Part shown: positions 36,842 through 44,469 of the stretch, piece by piece
How positions within the stretch are numbered: the stretch's first letter is position 1
Layout: each line of letters opens with the position of its first letter
Position numbers and translations under genes: made by a program
Notes under the pieces: generated by a model
Databases searched by the model: none
The model's input: only the letters and a program-made list of their open reading frames with translations
What the model was told of the DNA's origin: nothing
Assembly: GCA_938020525.1 (NCBI GenBank)
Contig: CALIHW010000195.1
Location: 1-44,469, forward strand
Source: an uncultured Granulosicoccaceae bacterium
GTDB lineage: Bacteria; Pseudomonadota; Gammaproteobacteria; Granulosicoccales; Granulosicoccaceae
Direction: 5' to 3'
DNA length: 44,469 nucleotides

Positions 36842-38323
36842 CTATAGGTTGCTACGCCCGCCGCCGTAAAATTTTCCAACCGTAGCCAGTGACAATGTCA
36901 GTAACAGCAGCTCAAGTAATTGTAGTGAACCACCACCGTCACTCTGCGTCTCGACCTCTGCTGTGATCTCACTTTTGGGTTCCGAATCGAGCGTGGCTAA
37001 AGTAGCAAGGTTTGATTCGTAGTCTGCACAAAAAGTATTCGGCCCTGCGAGCTGCAGGCGAGGCTCATCATTGCTACCTGAAGAAACCACTGATATTCCA
37101 TTGGCCCCTTGCTCCATAGCCAAAACCAATGTTGCCGATTCACTGGCTAGTAACGCATGGTCAAATGAAAATCCGTATCGTGAGCCCGTGCTCCAGGTAC
37201 CGCTGAAACTCCCGATTAAATGACTGACGTCCGGCAACAGCGATGCATCAGTGTCGTCCCAGTCGCTATGACTACCGGCAGAAAGCAACACTGCACCCTC
37301 ACCGGCATCAGCGCTAACATTCATAGTCAACGCAGCAGAAGTGGCCGTTGCAGGTACCGCTGATAAATCAAATTTTAATAGTGCTAGCTGACCGGCACCA
37401 TCAATAAGTAGATCGCCAAGATCTCCGATCTGATTATTATCGATGTTAATAGCGCTTAATGGACTTAGTGAAATAACACCATCACTACACTCACTCGCTT
37501 CATTCAGGTTAGCTGGAATTTTCCATGGCTGGGCAGGTTGCACTGCAGGCATTTCAGTAACTGCAGTCTCACCATCAGTATTTTCCACTGCAACGTTTTG
37601 GGTTGTATCCGGATCTGGTTGTGACACAACAACAGGTTCTGGTTCTGGTTCTGGTTCTGGCTCTGGCTCTGGCTCTGGTACGATACTCACCACGTTTAAG
37701 TCATCACCGGTATGAGGTGACTGCGGCGCGTTGGTAAACACACCATCGTTAAAATTAACCTGATCGTATTTGTAGAGCACAAACCGGTCAAGTACATGAC
37801 CATGAGAACGTCCGGCTATTTGCAAGGTATGATCACCGGCCGTAAAGTGCTGACGGATTACTTCTCCAACATGATCAACGGTTACTGTCCTCCACGACCA
37901 CGCATTGATCTGGTTCATAAAACCTTTGGTCCAGCCATTCAGAGGATGTTCTCCATCAACGTTGTCGCCGGTTGGAAATCTCACCCATGAGTCATTCGCT
38001 TCAGTACCGTTGGTTCCCTCACCGATGCGACTGCGCCACCTGAATTCATAGTTACCCGGTGTATTGATCGTAAAGTGGTAGGTTATTGCACCTGCTTCAG
38101 CCCTCGCAGCACCGGTAGTGCCTGAGCGGGTCCACAGGTAGGCCGCACTTCCTGTGTACCCTGGAAATTCAACAGTCTCGTGCCAGTCGGAAACAGCAGC
38201 AACACTTTCTATCTCAACGATTAGCCTGCCATTTTGTTCTTCAAAGACTGTGTTAGCAGCCACTACGCCGGTATTAAGTAGCGCGTAAGAAAGGAAGGCA
38301 GTGTACAAATGTTTTTTCATCAT
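36842..38323 (-). CDS. Exported carbohydrate-binding-like protein with GlyGly-CTERM-like tail
   Basis: This 493-residue protein has a signal peptide (MMKKHLYTAFLSYALLNTGVVAA). An N-terminal beta-rich domain (about 24-210), with W/Y/G-rich PGNYEFRWRSRIGEG and HTLQIAGRSHGHVLDRFVLYK, resembles ligand-binding jelly-roll domains. A PEPEPE linker (about 215-232) follows, then a second beta domain (about 300-430) with LLKFDLSAVPATATSAALTM, of the DNRLRE/CBM96 style. The C-terminus is GGGS, a Leu-rich helix, then RS residues: a GlyGly-CTERM-like signal for rhombosortase processing. The start was set at the double ATG preceding the signal peptide (38323). It is divergent from the VWA gene. The ligand is unknown. 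Confidence 0.75.
   Translation of the reverse strand: MMKKHLYTAFLSYALLNTGVVAANTVFEEQNGRLIVEIESVAAVSDWHETVEFPGYTGSAAYLWTRSGTTGAARAEAGAITYHFTINTPGNYEFRWRSRIGEGTNGTEANDSWVRFPTGDNVDGEHPLNGWTKGFMNQINAWSWRTVTVDHVGEVIRQHFTAGDHTLQIAGRSHGHVLDRFVLYKYDQVNFNDGVFTNAPQSPHTGDDLNVVSIVPEPEPEPEPEPEPEPVVVSQPDPDTTQNVAVENTDGETAVTEMPAVQPAQPWKIPANLNEASECSDGVISLSPLSAINIDNNQIGDLGDLLIDGAGQLALLKFDLSAVPATATSAALTMNVSADAGEGAVLLSAGSHSDWDDTDASLLPDVSHLIGSFSGTWSTGSRYGFSFDHALLASESATLVLAMEQGANGISVVSSGSNDEPRLQLAGPNTFCADYESNLATLATLDSEPKSEITAEVETQSDGGGSLQLLELLLLTLSLATVGKFYGGGRSNL
37636..37680. repeat. 6-bp tandem repeat encoding the PE linker
   Basis: On the plus strand GGTTCT/GGCTCT units repeat about 7.5 times, encoding alternating Pro and Glu on the minus strand. 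This is a length-variable linker between the two beta domains of the GlyGly-CTERM-like protein. Confidence 0.85.
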
Positions 38324-38792
38324 AAATCCGCTTCGGAAACATAATTGTTGACAGCACTTATCAGGTGGCGGCGGATGGTCCAATTAGCTTTAGCTAAACG
38401 CGATGTTAGTCACAATAATAGTTATTCCAACATTAGAGCCAATGTCAACAACCAGGCGATCGAGTAAGAGATAAGCCTCTTCAACACTGATTCCTTTAGC
38501 AACCAATTGGTGGTTTGAAAAACTGACTTCGTATCTGATCCACCCGGATTGTTGCGACAACAATGACCAACTGTGCGTCTTATGTGCAACTGAGCTTGCA
38601 ACAGCGCAGCGGTAGACCAGGGTTTCAAAGGTCATCCCCCCAACTCGTCCAAATCGGAATATGTCTGCAGCCAACAAAACGGTTAAAGGTTGGTGATAAA
38701 TCTCTTGACTCGCATCACAAACGGGAAAATAATCCCGCCACGAATAGAAACTTATTCGACACGCGAGACACGCCCCGAAAGGGACAGAAACA
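38324..38792. other. Divergent region with a possible small ORF
   Basis: This is a 469-bp gap between the minus-strand GlyGly-CTERM-like gene and the plus-strand VWA gene. On the minus strand an 81-codon frame (38390-38638, ATG preceded by GGGGGG) ends 66 bp before the start of the GlyGly-CTERM-like gene. Its product (MTFETLVYRC ... GITIIVTNIAFS) matches no family I know, and it could be spurious. Confidence 0.3.
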
Positions 38793-40313
38793 ATGAGGAA
38801 AACCGTAATGTCTAAACTCACCACAACGCTCGGAACAGCCGCTTTTGTGCTGGCGAGCAATGCTTACGCCGTTAATCCAAACAGCAGCCAAACCTCCACA
38901 GGGCAAACGCTCAATGTGGAAATCACCGCTCCGACGAGTGCCGCTGACCTTGATATCAGCGCGACTGTCGACGTTGAAGGTCGTGTAAATATTGGCAACG
39001 TTCCATCCACTGGCCGCTCAAACGTGGCATTCGTCATTGATGTTTCCTTCAGCACCCAGGACGAAGGCAATGACTGCAACAACGACGGACAGGTGAACGC
39101 CGGTGATAATTTCACTCCATCAGATGATGACAACGGTACCATTCTCGATTGCGAAGTAGGCGCCGTGATGGCACTAAACGATAGTCTGGGAGCGAACCAA
39201 TCAGTCAGCACCGCTATTATTTTGTTCGGTACCAGTGCGGCAACTGCTCAAGACTTTGTGTCTCCTCCCAACAGCGATAGCAATGGCGACGGTGTGTCTG
39301 ATATTGATGAGATATTAGTGCAGACTGAAGCCAGGGGTGGTCCGGTAACTGTTGGAGGCACCACTGACTTCGCTGATGCACTTACAGAACTTACACGACT
39401 TATGACTACCCGACCTGCCGACGAACAACGTGTGGCTTATTTCCTCACAGATGGCCAGGACTCAGGTAGCATCACGGCAGAAGCGACAGCCGCCAGAGAC
39501 GCGGGCATTCGCATTGAGACATTCTCTGTCGGTGTCGGCGCCGCCAGTTGTGCCAACTCGTCTTTGAATGAGATAGCCAACATCACTGGTGGCAGTTGCA
39601 CCAACGTGCAGGATATCAATACTCTCGCAGCTGTGATCGAAAATACAGGTGGTGTACCACCAACCGGCATAGACAGAGTTACCTTATCTATCAATGGCGG
39701 CGCTGCCAATGACGTAACTGTAGATAACCTTGGTAACTGGCAGGGAACAATCGCTGCTTCAGAACTTGCCAATGGTGCAAACACACTGGAAGCTACAGTT
39801 TTTGCTGAAGACGGTACCGCTGTTATTGCTGACCTTACCTTCAATGGTTTGGACACAACTGCTCCAGATCCAGTTGACCCGGTTACTCCAGTTGCTCCGG
39901 TTGCTCCGGTTGCTCCTGTTGCTCCAGTTGCTCCGGTTGCTCCAGTTGCGCCAATGGATCCTGTAACTCCAATGACACCTGCCGTTGAAAGAGTGTATTG
40001 CGCTTCTGCAGCAAGTGACTCCGATGGTGATGGATTCGGTTTTGAGAACGGCCAATCTTGCCGGGTAAGACCGATGATGGCTATGGGACCAATGATCTGC
40101 GCGAATGGCTCTGTCAGCGATCCTGATGGTGACGGCTGGGGTTGGGAGACCGGCATGTCTTGCCTGGTACAGGGCTCTTCAGCCGATACCGCACGTACTG
40201 TTTTTCCAGCCTGCACAAGCAGTGACAGCGACTCGGATGGTGACGGATTTGGCTTTGAGAACAACGCTTCATGTGTTGTACCTGGGTCTGCTGCGTCGAT
40301 GCTTGTCGACTAG
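38793..40313 (+). CDS. Secreted VWA-domain protein with Ca-loop repeats
   Basis: This 506-residue exported protein has a signal peptide (about 1-26, ending AYA-V). A VWA domain (about 75-290) has MIDAS residues in DVSFS (D83, S85, S87) and FLTDGQDSG. It is interrupted by Asp/Asn-rich loops (DCNNDGQVNAGD and DSNGDGVSDIDE) of Ca-binding type. A beta-domain follows (about 290-350), then a Pro-Val-Ala repeat linker, and finally three copies of a Cys-flanked module C-x(n)-SDxDGDGxGxE-xxxSC (from about residue 411). It is likely a Ca-dependent adhesin. Two ATGs (residues 1 and 6) both have purine-rich upstream sites. It is followed by a strong terminator and is monocistronic. Confidence 0.85.
   Translation: MRKTVMSKLTTTLGTAAFVLASNAYAVNPNSSQTSTGQTLNVEITAPTSAADLDISATVDVEGRVNIGNVPSTGRSNVAFVIDVSFSTQDEGNDCNNDGQVNAGDNFTPSDDDNGTILDCEVGAVMALNDSLGANQSVSTAIILFGTSAATAQDFVSPPNSDSNGDGVSDIDEILVQTEARGGPVTVGGTTDFADALTELTRLMTTRPADEQRVAYFLTDGQDSGSITAEATAARDAGIRIETFSVGVGAASCANSSLNEIANITGGSCTNVQDINTLAAVIENTGGVPPTGIDRVTLSINGGAANDVTVDNLGNWQGTIAASELANGANTLEATVFAEDGTAVIADLTFNGLDTTAPDPVDPVTPVAPVAPVAPVAPVAPVAPVAPMDPVTPMTPAVERVYCASAASDSDGDGFGFENGQSCRVRPMMAMGPMICANGSVSDPDGDGWGWETGMSCLVQGSSADTARTVFPACTSSDSDSDGDGFGFENNASCVVPGSAASMLVD
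39891..39953 (+). repeat. 9-bp tandem repeat encoding the PVA linker
   Basis: Seven units of GTTGCTCCN (the last GTTGCGCCA) encode consecutive Val-Ala-Pro triplets between the VWA region and the Ca-loop modules. The array is expected to vary in length between strains. Confidence 0.85.
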
Positions 40314-40347
40314 ATCAGCACATAAAGTACACACAGAGTGTTCATAG

Positions 40348-40377
40348 CGTACCGCCAATAATGGTGGTACGTTTTTT
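40348..40377 (+). terminator. Strong rho-independent terminator after the VWA gene
   Basis: CGTACCGCC-AATAAT-GGTGGTACG forms a 9-bp stem with one G-T pair, followed directly by TTTTTT. It lies 35 bp after the stop codon. Confidence 0.85.
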
Positions 40378-40962
40378 ATCCGGCTGTGCAGCCCCCACCA
40401 ACAGATTGAGACACGCCTGTCACCATCTATGGTGCATGACAACCCACGGTGTCTTCTATCTTACCAATGTGGTCGAGTTCATCAGAGATTACCGAGTACC
40501 AGATGGCGTTGGTAATCTCTGGACGGTATTCGAGATGGAAGGTGGCAATATTACAACTGTTAACACCATAAGTGAGTTAACCAGTCCAACACAGTACTTT
40601 CCGGTAACGGCGAAGCAAATGGCTAGCGCTGACTACACTATGCCGCAGTTTAAGTAGATAGGCGATACTGAGATTTAAGAGCAAATAAACTTATCGCAAC
40701 TAATACTGCGATGTTTATCCAGAATTAGAGCTGCAAAAAAATATAGCCCACATACTGTGGGCTTTCAGACCAAACGTCTCTGGCCACCCACAGTCAGTAA
40801 TGTGCTACCCCTCGACATTCAACGTTAGGTGAGGCCACCACACAGCACGGCAACCGGCAACGCATTCTGCGTCCCAATTGACATTGTGGCGCATGCAGTA
40901 ACAAGCAGAGTATTCACAATATCGCGAATAATGCTGATTGTATTTTGCACAGCCGTAGCGTT
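40378..40962. other. Intergenic region, no convincing gene
   Basis: This region lies between two convergent units. A frame at 40436-40657 (73 codons) has no clear ribosome-binding site or recognisable motif. It holds the terminator of the downstream minus-strand operon (40745-40763). Confidence 0.45.
40745..40763 (-). terminator. Terminator for the VWA/solute-binding operon
   Basis: AGCCCACA-TAC-TGTGGGCT is a perfect 8-bp stem. On the minus strand the sequence after it is TAT followed by a run of seven T (complement of 40734-40740). It lies about 200 bp past the last gene of the minus-strand operon, and could also act weakly on the plus strand. Confidence 0.7.
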
Positions 40963-41352
40963 TCAGAACGTAACTAATTCCCACCCGGCAGGGGAAAGTG
41001 ATCCATCACTCAGCAGAATTTTTTTATCAACTTGCACGTGACTGTATAGTCTTTTTAAATCATCATCACTAAGCTTTCCGAAGGATGTTCTGAATATCAC
41101 ATCTTTTGATGGCAGCTCAGACAAGGGCCCGAGTGAAGCGCGGTTTGTACCAATAACTACATCTTTGTATCTTGCAGAGCTTTCGTAGTTTTCTATCCAG
41201 CTTTTTACCGATTGAAAATTGGGTTTCATTGAGTATGACGTATCGACAACCAACAATACCTCAGACTGCTTTGTAGAGAAGAACACATGCGAACCTATCC
41301 ACAACAGACACTGCACAACAATAAACGCGCCGAATATCTTGACAAACTTCAT
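40963..41352 (-). CDS. Small membrane-anchored VWA-like protein
   Basis: This 129-residue protein has an N-terminal transmembrane anchor (about 4-25) and a compact VWA-like fold: DTSYS (D37, S39, S41) matches the MIDAS DxSxS, and ILLSDGSLSP near the C-terminus matches the distal MIDAS Asp strand. The usual middle helices are shortened, so it is far below the typical VWA length of about 170-200 residues, and may be a minimal or degenerate domain. It starts 3 bp after the stop of the larger VWA gene and is the last gene of a three-gene operon. Its role is unknown, plausibly in a membrane complex with its neighbours. Confidence 0.75.
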   Translation of the reverse strand: MKFVKIFGAFIVVQCLLWIGSHVFFSTKQSEVLLVVDTSYSMKPNFQSVKSWIENYESSARYKDVVIGTNRASLGPLSELPSKDVIFRTSFGKLSDDDLKRLYSHVQVDKKILLSDGSLSPAGWELVTF

Positions 41353-41355
41353 GCG

Positions 41356-43077
41356 CTACATCTCTGAATTAAGCAAATTACCAATACGGTATGAGGCCGA
41401 CTCTGCACTCGACTCTATATAGGCTCCCTCTGCCAGACTGGCCATTTGCTTTAAATGATCCGAAGAGAGCTCATAAGCAATAGAGTGAATAGGAATGCCT
41501 GTCCATTCCATCATCTTGGCCACACGCTCGTATTCAAGACCTTTATTGGTCTCGCCATCAGATAGCACAAAGATAACCAGCTTGTGATTCGGATTAGACT
41601 TTGAAAACTCCACAAGCTCCTGCGCGGCTACCAGCACTGCATCGTTAGTTGCCGTACCACCACCGGTTTGCAATTGCTCTACTGCACCAATGAACAGCGA
41701 TTTCTGTTGGATGTTAAATTCTCGAATGCTCAAGTCGACATTGACCGCTTCGTTATAACTCACTAAACCTATAGAATTACCTGCACTGATCAGATCAGAC
41801 GATTCAATCAATGCCCGCTTCAGATTTTTTATTCGCGAACCATCCATAGACCCGGAAACGTCTGCGACAAAAACCGCGGCAATTGGTCTGCCGCCGGACT
41901 TTTTGTCTTTCCATACCTTCTGCGCATTGAGAATCATGGATCCATTTTGCAGACTGTAGGCGCTTTTATAATCCGGCTGCTTACCAAATCCGTAATCGGT
42001 TACCGAGCGCTTATTCTGCTCAAGAAACTTAGCAAATAACTCAAGCACTTCGCGCTCCGCATTGTCGGCTTCTGCTGTAGCATAGAGCGGACTATCGTGC
42101 CTGACACCAAACGGCAGAAACTCGTAATCACCCATACCCTTTACGTTGACCCACGACTGATGTTCCATGACCAATGCGTCGAGAACGCCGCTGTCTACTG
42201 CGGCATCACGCATCTGCAAAGTGGTCTGTGCAACGAACGGCACGCCGGCCTGGAAGGCTTCGAATGCACTTGACACATCCGGTGCGAGCATCTGGCTTTC
42301 ATCTCCTTCAGCAAACGCATTCAATACTGTCAACAGAAAGTTCAGTCCGGTGCTCGATTGATAAGGATTGGTATACCCCATGGCAAAATTACCACTAGTG
42401 ACTTCAGTCAGTAGCTTCTGAATATCGAGATTGTTGTTCGTGGTGATCAAATCCTTTTTAGACTTGCGAACAATCACACCAGCAGAGTTCGGTGCAGTAA
42501 CGTCTGCTATTACAGAAAGCGATATTCCCTGACCCTGCAACATGTCACCCCAAAGGTGATTACTCGGGGAGAAAGCATCCGGGGTATAACGTTGCGCAAG
42601 TATAAATTGCGCCCCCAGACCAGAAGCAATTCTTCTAATACCAATCTGCGCTATCTTGCCATTACTGAGCTCAAATTGTTGCCGGTTGAAGGCCTGTGCC
42701 ATTTCAATATACAAACCGTCTCTCTCAGCACCGGCTTTCTCGGAAGAGGTAAAAATTTCAACCGCCTCTACACGGGCGCTGTCTCTTGCGTCGAGCGTCA
42801 TCGGATATTCATCCATACCCGGTAACATCGACAACAGATTGGTTTGCGTAAGCTCTATATTTGCACGATAGTTATTTTCACGGCGACCAGGACGAATTTC
42901 TTCGCCTACTAACTCGTTAAGTCGCGCAAGAGCTGTTTCTTTGCTGTCTACTTCACTCGGGCTACAAGCTACCAGTAAAACGGTCACTATTGCCACAAGA
43001 CAACCCATCAGACCGGCGGCGAGACCAACTACTGGACTCCAATTCCCACGTTGCTTTAAAGCCAAATTCGAAATCAT
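41356..43077 (-). CDS. Lipoprotein with solute-binding and VWA domains
   Basis: This 573-residue lipoprotein has a hydrophobic signal with lipobox LLVAC (Cys38). A periplasmic substrate-binding-like domain (about 60-370) carries GNFAMGYTNPYQSSTGLNFLL, typical of bacterial extracellular binding domains attached to VWA. A VWA domain follows (about 395-560) with a complete MIDAS (DVSGS, D406, S408, S410; GGGTAT; LSDGETN). Proteins of this two-domain type occur near TelA/XpaC-like genes in other bacteria, and their function is unresolved. GGAG lies 6 bp before ATG 43077, so this start was preferred over 43089. It is preceded by the coiled-coil membrane protein gene and followed by the small VWA gene. 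Confidence 0.85.
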   Translation of the reverse strand: MISNLALKQRGNWSPVVGLAAGLMGCLVAIVTVLLVACSPSEVDSKETALARLNELVGEEIRPGRRENNYRANIELTQTNLLSMLPGMDEYPMTLDARDSARVEAVEIFTSSEKAGAERDGLYIEMAQAFNRQQFELSNGKIAQIGIRRIASGLGAQFILAQRYTPDAFSPSNHLWGDMLQGQGISLSVIADVTAPNSAGVIVRKSKKDLITTNNNLDIQKLLTEVTSGNFAMGYTNPYQSSTGLNFLLTVLNAFAEGDESQMLAPDVSSAFEAFQAGVPFVAQTTLQMRDAAVDSGVLDALVMEHQSWVNVKGMGDYEFLPFGVRHDSPLYATAEADNAEREVLELFAKFLEQNKRSVTDYGFGKQPDYKSAYSLQNGSMILNAQKVWKDKKSGGRPIAAVFVADVSGSMDGSRIKNLKRALIESSDLISAGNSIGLVSYNEAVNVDLSIREFNIQQKSLFIGAVEQLQTGGGTATNDAVLVAAQELVEFSKSNPNHKLVIFVLSDGETNKGLEYERVAKMMEWTGIPIHSIAYELSSDHLKQMASLAEGAYIESSAESASYRIGNLLNSEM

Positions 43078-43091
43078 TATTTTCTCCATGC

Positions 43092-43757
43092 TTACTGGCT
43101 TTGTTGTTTTGCAATGCTGACCAAATCTTTCAAACGACCAAGTGTTTCAGTACGTTCAAACTCACCAATTTCCTGAATATTAGCAACTTCGATCGATGTG
43201 TCGGAAAGCGCTTCAAACAATTTTCGGTTCTCTGCCAAAAGCTTGTTTAGCCGTGACTGTTGTGCGGACTGCTTTGATTCATCTTGTGCACCCTGCCTGC
43301 TTAAGCTAGATATGCTGTGCCCGATTGCAACCATGTCTGAAAGATTCTGCAGTGTTTGATTCTGCACATTGCGGGCTGCATTCAGGTAGGTACTTCTGGT
43401 CAATTCTTTTCCACGGAAGCGGTTGGCGATAACCTCGTGGAAGTCATTTAGCAAGTGCTTCAGGGTGACCACCTGCTCCGCACCTTGTTTGATATCGAGT
43501 GATTCGAGGTCACTCTGTATGCTAGAGAGGCGCTGCATCATTTCGTTGTGTTCACGCTCCTCCTGATCAAGCATCTCGGTAATAATCTCGCGATCCAGAA
43601 ATCCAAACCAACGATAGCACAGTGGCACCAGCACGATAGCAAGCACAGAAGCCAGGGCATATCCAAGCGTTACCATCCACGAGCTTTGAAACCACCATGA
43701 ATAGGCAATAACCAATAAAACGGAAGCCATAGCCGCTACTGCAACAGCCTTGATCAA
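43092..43757 (-). CDS. Two-TM coiled-coil membrane protein, first gene of the VWA operon
   Basis: This 221-residue protein has two transmembrane helices (about 3-24 and 28-50) followed by a long cytoplasmic or periplasmic helical region (about 55-221) rich in Glu, Gln, Leu and Ser that should form coiled-coil (EMLDQEEREHNEMMQRLSSIQSDLESL ... QNQTLQNLSDMVAIGHSISSLSRQ). I do not recognise the family; the layout is reminiscent of membrane partners that accompany VWA/TelA-type genes. Its stop lies 14 bp before the chosen start of the VWA/solute-binding gene, so the genes are co-transcribed. It probably anchors or signals for the complex; that is inferred from context only. Confidence 0.75.
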   Translation of the reverse strand: MIKAVAVAAMASVLLVIAYSWWFQSSWMVTLGYALASVLAIVLVPLCYRWFGFLDREIITEMLDQEEREHNEMMQRLSSIQSDLESLDIKQGAEQVVTLKHLLNDFHEVIANRFRGKELTRSTYLNAARNVQNQTLQNLSDMVAIGHSISSLSRQGAQDESKQSAQQSRLNKLLAENRKLFEALSDTSIEVANIQEIGEFERTETLGRLKDLVSIAKQQSQ

Positions 43758-44469
43758 AAGTATTCCCCGAATGGTGGTGACAATAAAAACATGTTTCCAA
43801 CGTTCAAACCCGATAGATCAACGCATATCGGAGGGGGTTTCAGAAACCGAGTAATCAGATTAGTCATATTGTGTCAGGTGACCCTCTCCTTCAATCTCGC
43901 TCCTAGTAAAGCTCAATTAAGAAAACATAGAACCGGAAACTACCACGGAATATGAAATTCTAAACTCCCCGGTACATTGTACCCAACAAAGTACATATGG
44001 TCATGACAATATTAACTGATTGAGTCGAACTGATTAATAGCTTCGAGCAAGTCAAGATTTAAGTGTTTTACGATTTGAGCCGGTCACCACCCGCTAAAAC
44101 TCATCGCACCCAAGATGGCTGAAATTTTGGCAACTATTTTGACCTGCCGGGCACCACCTGGAACGTCAATTTTTTAATCAACGTAAGTCCGCACTGCAAA
44201 CTGGTTTACGGCATTGCCATGAACACTACAGAATATGGGTTCTGTTACTGTTAATTTCAATGACTACTACGCTTGAAATCTCTGCTCGTACTCGCGCGAA
44301 TGGCCTTGTTTATCGCGTAGCCCGGATTATTCATGAAATGGCGAGCATATCGCGCAGAGATTTGTTTTCACAGTGGATTTTCTTCTTGCGCCGAATACTT
44401 ATTGATATTTGCAAAAGAAAAAATTCGCTGTGGAATCAAAGATCAAGTGAGATGCCGGTGATTTCGTGA
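43758..44469. other. Upstream region of the VWA operon and repeat element
   Basis: No gene is supported here. A 13-bp palindrome GGTACA-T-TGTACC lies at 43971-43983, about 214 bp upstream of the VWA operon start, and could be an operator. The last 152 bases are the second long copy of the inverted-repeat element. A 69-codon frame across the repeat is a by-product of it. Confidence 0.5.
44318..44469 (+). mobile_element. Long copy B of the TAGCCCGG inverted-repeat element, cut by window end
   Basis: It begins TAGCCCGGATTATTCATG and follows copy A (30823-30987) throughout, with about 80% identity by eye: GCGAGCATATCGCGCAGAG, CACAGTGGATTTTCTTC, AAAAAATTCGCTGTGG. The right terminal repeat is only partly present because the window stops. 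It is preceded by G and TA, like copy A. It is non-coding. Confidence 0.8.

Noticed and set aside
39891..39953. Regular short repeats resembling a CRISPR array
   Set aside because: The 9-bp units are contiguous, have no spacers and are in frame within a coding linker.
39437..40264. A 275-codon minus-strand ORF opposite the VWA gene
   Set aside because: Its Gly/Ala/Thr repeats are the complement of the PVA linker; the plus-strand frame has a signal peptide, VWA motifs and a terminator.
40271..40657. A 128-codon frame after the VWA gene
   Set aside because: It starts inside the VWA gene, crosses a strong terminator and has a Cys/His-rich start without structure; the 73-codon distal part is unsupported.
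44260..44469. A 69-codon plus-strand ORF at the window end
   Set aside because: It runs through the inverted-repeat element and has no motif or ribosome-binding site; it is a by-product of the repeat.

Overview
The window looks like chromosomal DNA of a free-living, probably marine gammaproteobacterium. The signs are a Gram-negative envelope (TamA/TamB, several lipoproteins, an outer-membrane Pel export system), moderate GC, and a dehydrogenase/exporter pair of the type described for marine taurine users. No rRNA, tRNA, CRISPR array, phage module or transposase gene was found. The taxonomic guess is an inference from gene content only.

Layout. 0.1-0.55 kb: a small exported protein of unknown function (-). 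0.9-6.4 kb: a large LAL-type LuxR regulator (-), divergent from an aldehyde dehydrogenase plus TauE/SafE-family exporter pair (+), which resembles the sulfoacetaldehyde dehydrogenase/sulfoacetate exporter pair SafD/SafE. 6.7-9.0 kb: gamma-glutamyltransferase followed by an overlapping HAD phosphatase (-). 9.35-15.1 kb: tamA-tamB (-). 15.45-17.8 kb: xdhC-guaD for purine breakdown (-). 18.0-30.8 kb: a complete Pel exopolysaccharide operon in the order pelC-D-E-F-G-A-B (+), tightly packed with several overlaps. 31-34.6 kb: a repeat-rich zone with a PilY1 C-terminal relic, two types of transposase-less inverted-repeat element, a TPR plus reprolysin-like metalloprotease, and a TPR protein. 35.1-40.3 kb: three large exported proteins (triple-FAS1 lipoprotein, a protein with a GlyGly-CTERM-like tail, and a VWA protein with Ca-loop repeats). 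41.0-43.8 kb: a three-gene VWA/solute-binding-domain operon (-).

How it fits together. The Pel proteins should form a c-di-GMP-controlled machine. PelD (which keeps an RxxD I-site), PelE, PelF and PelG polymerise and move the sugar across the inner membrane, PelA trims and deacetylates it, and PelB/PelC carry it through the outer membrane. Downstream lies a run of exported, adhesion-like proteins (FAS1, VWA, carbohydrate-binding-like domains) and a secreted protease. Proximity alone suggests a matrix or surface-attachment theme; this is an inference. GuaD makes xanthine and XdhC matures xanthine dehydrogenase, but the dehydrogenase subunits are not here.

The most notable non-coding signal is a family of TAGCCCGG-ended inverted-repeat elements. 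There are two long copies, one of which supplies the stop codon of pelB and one of which is cut by the window end, and two short copies. A second, unrelated inverted-repeat element abuts the start of the metalloprotease gene.
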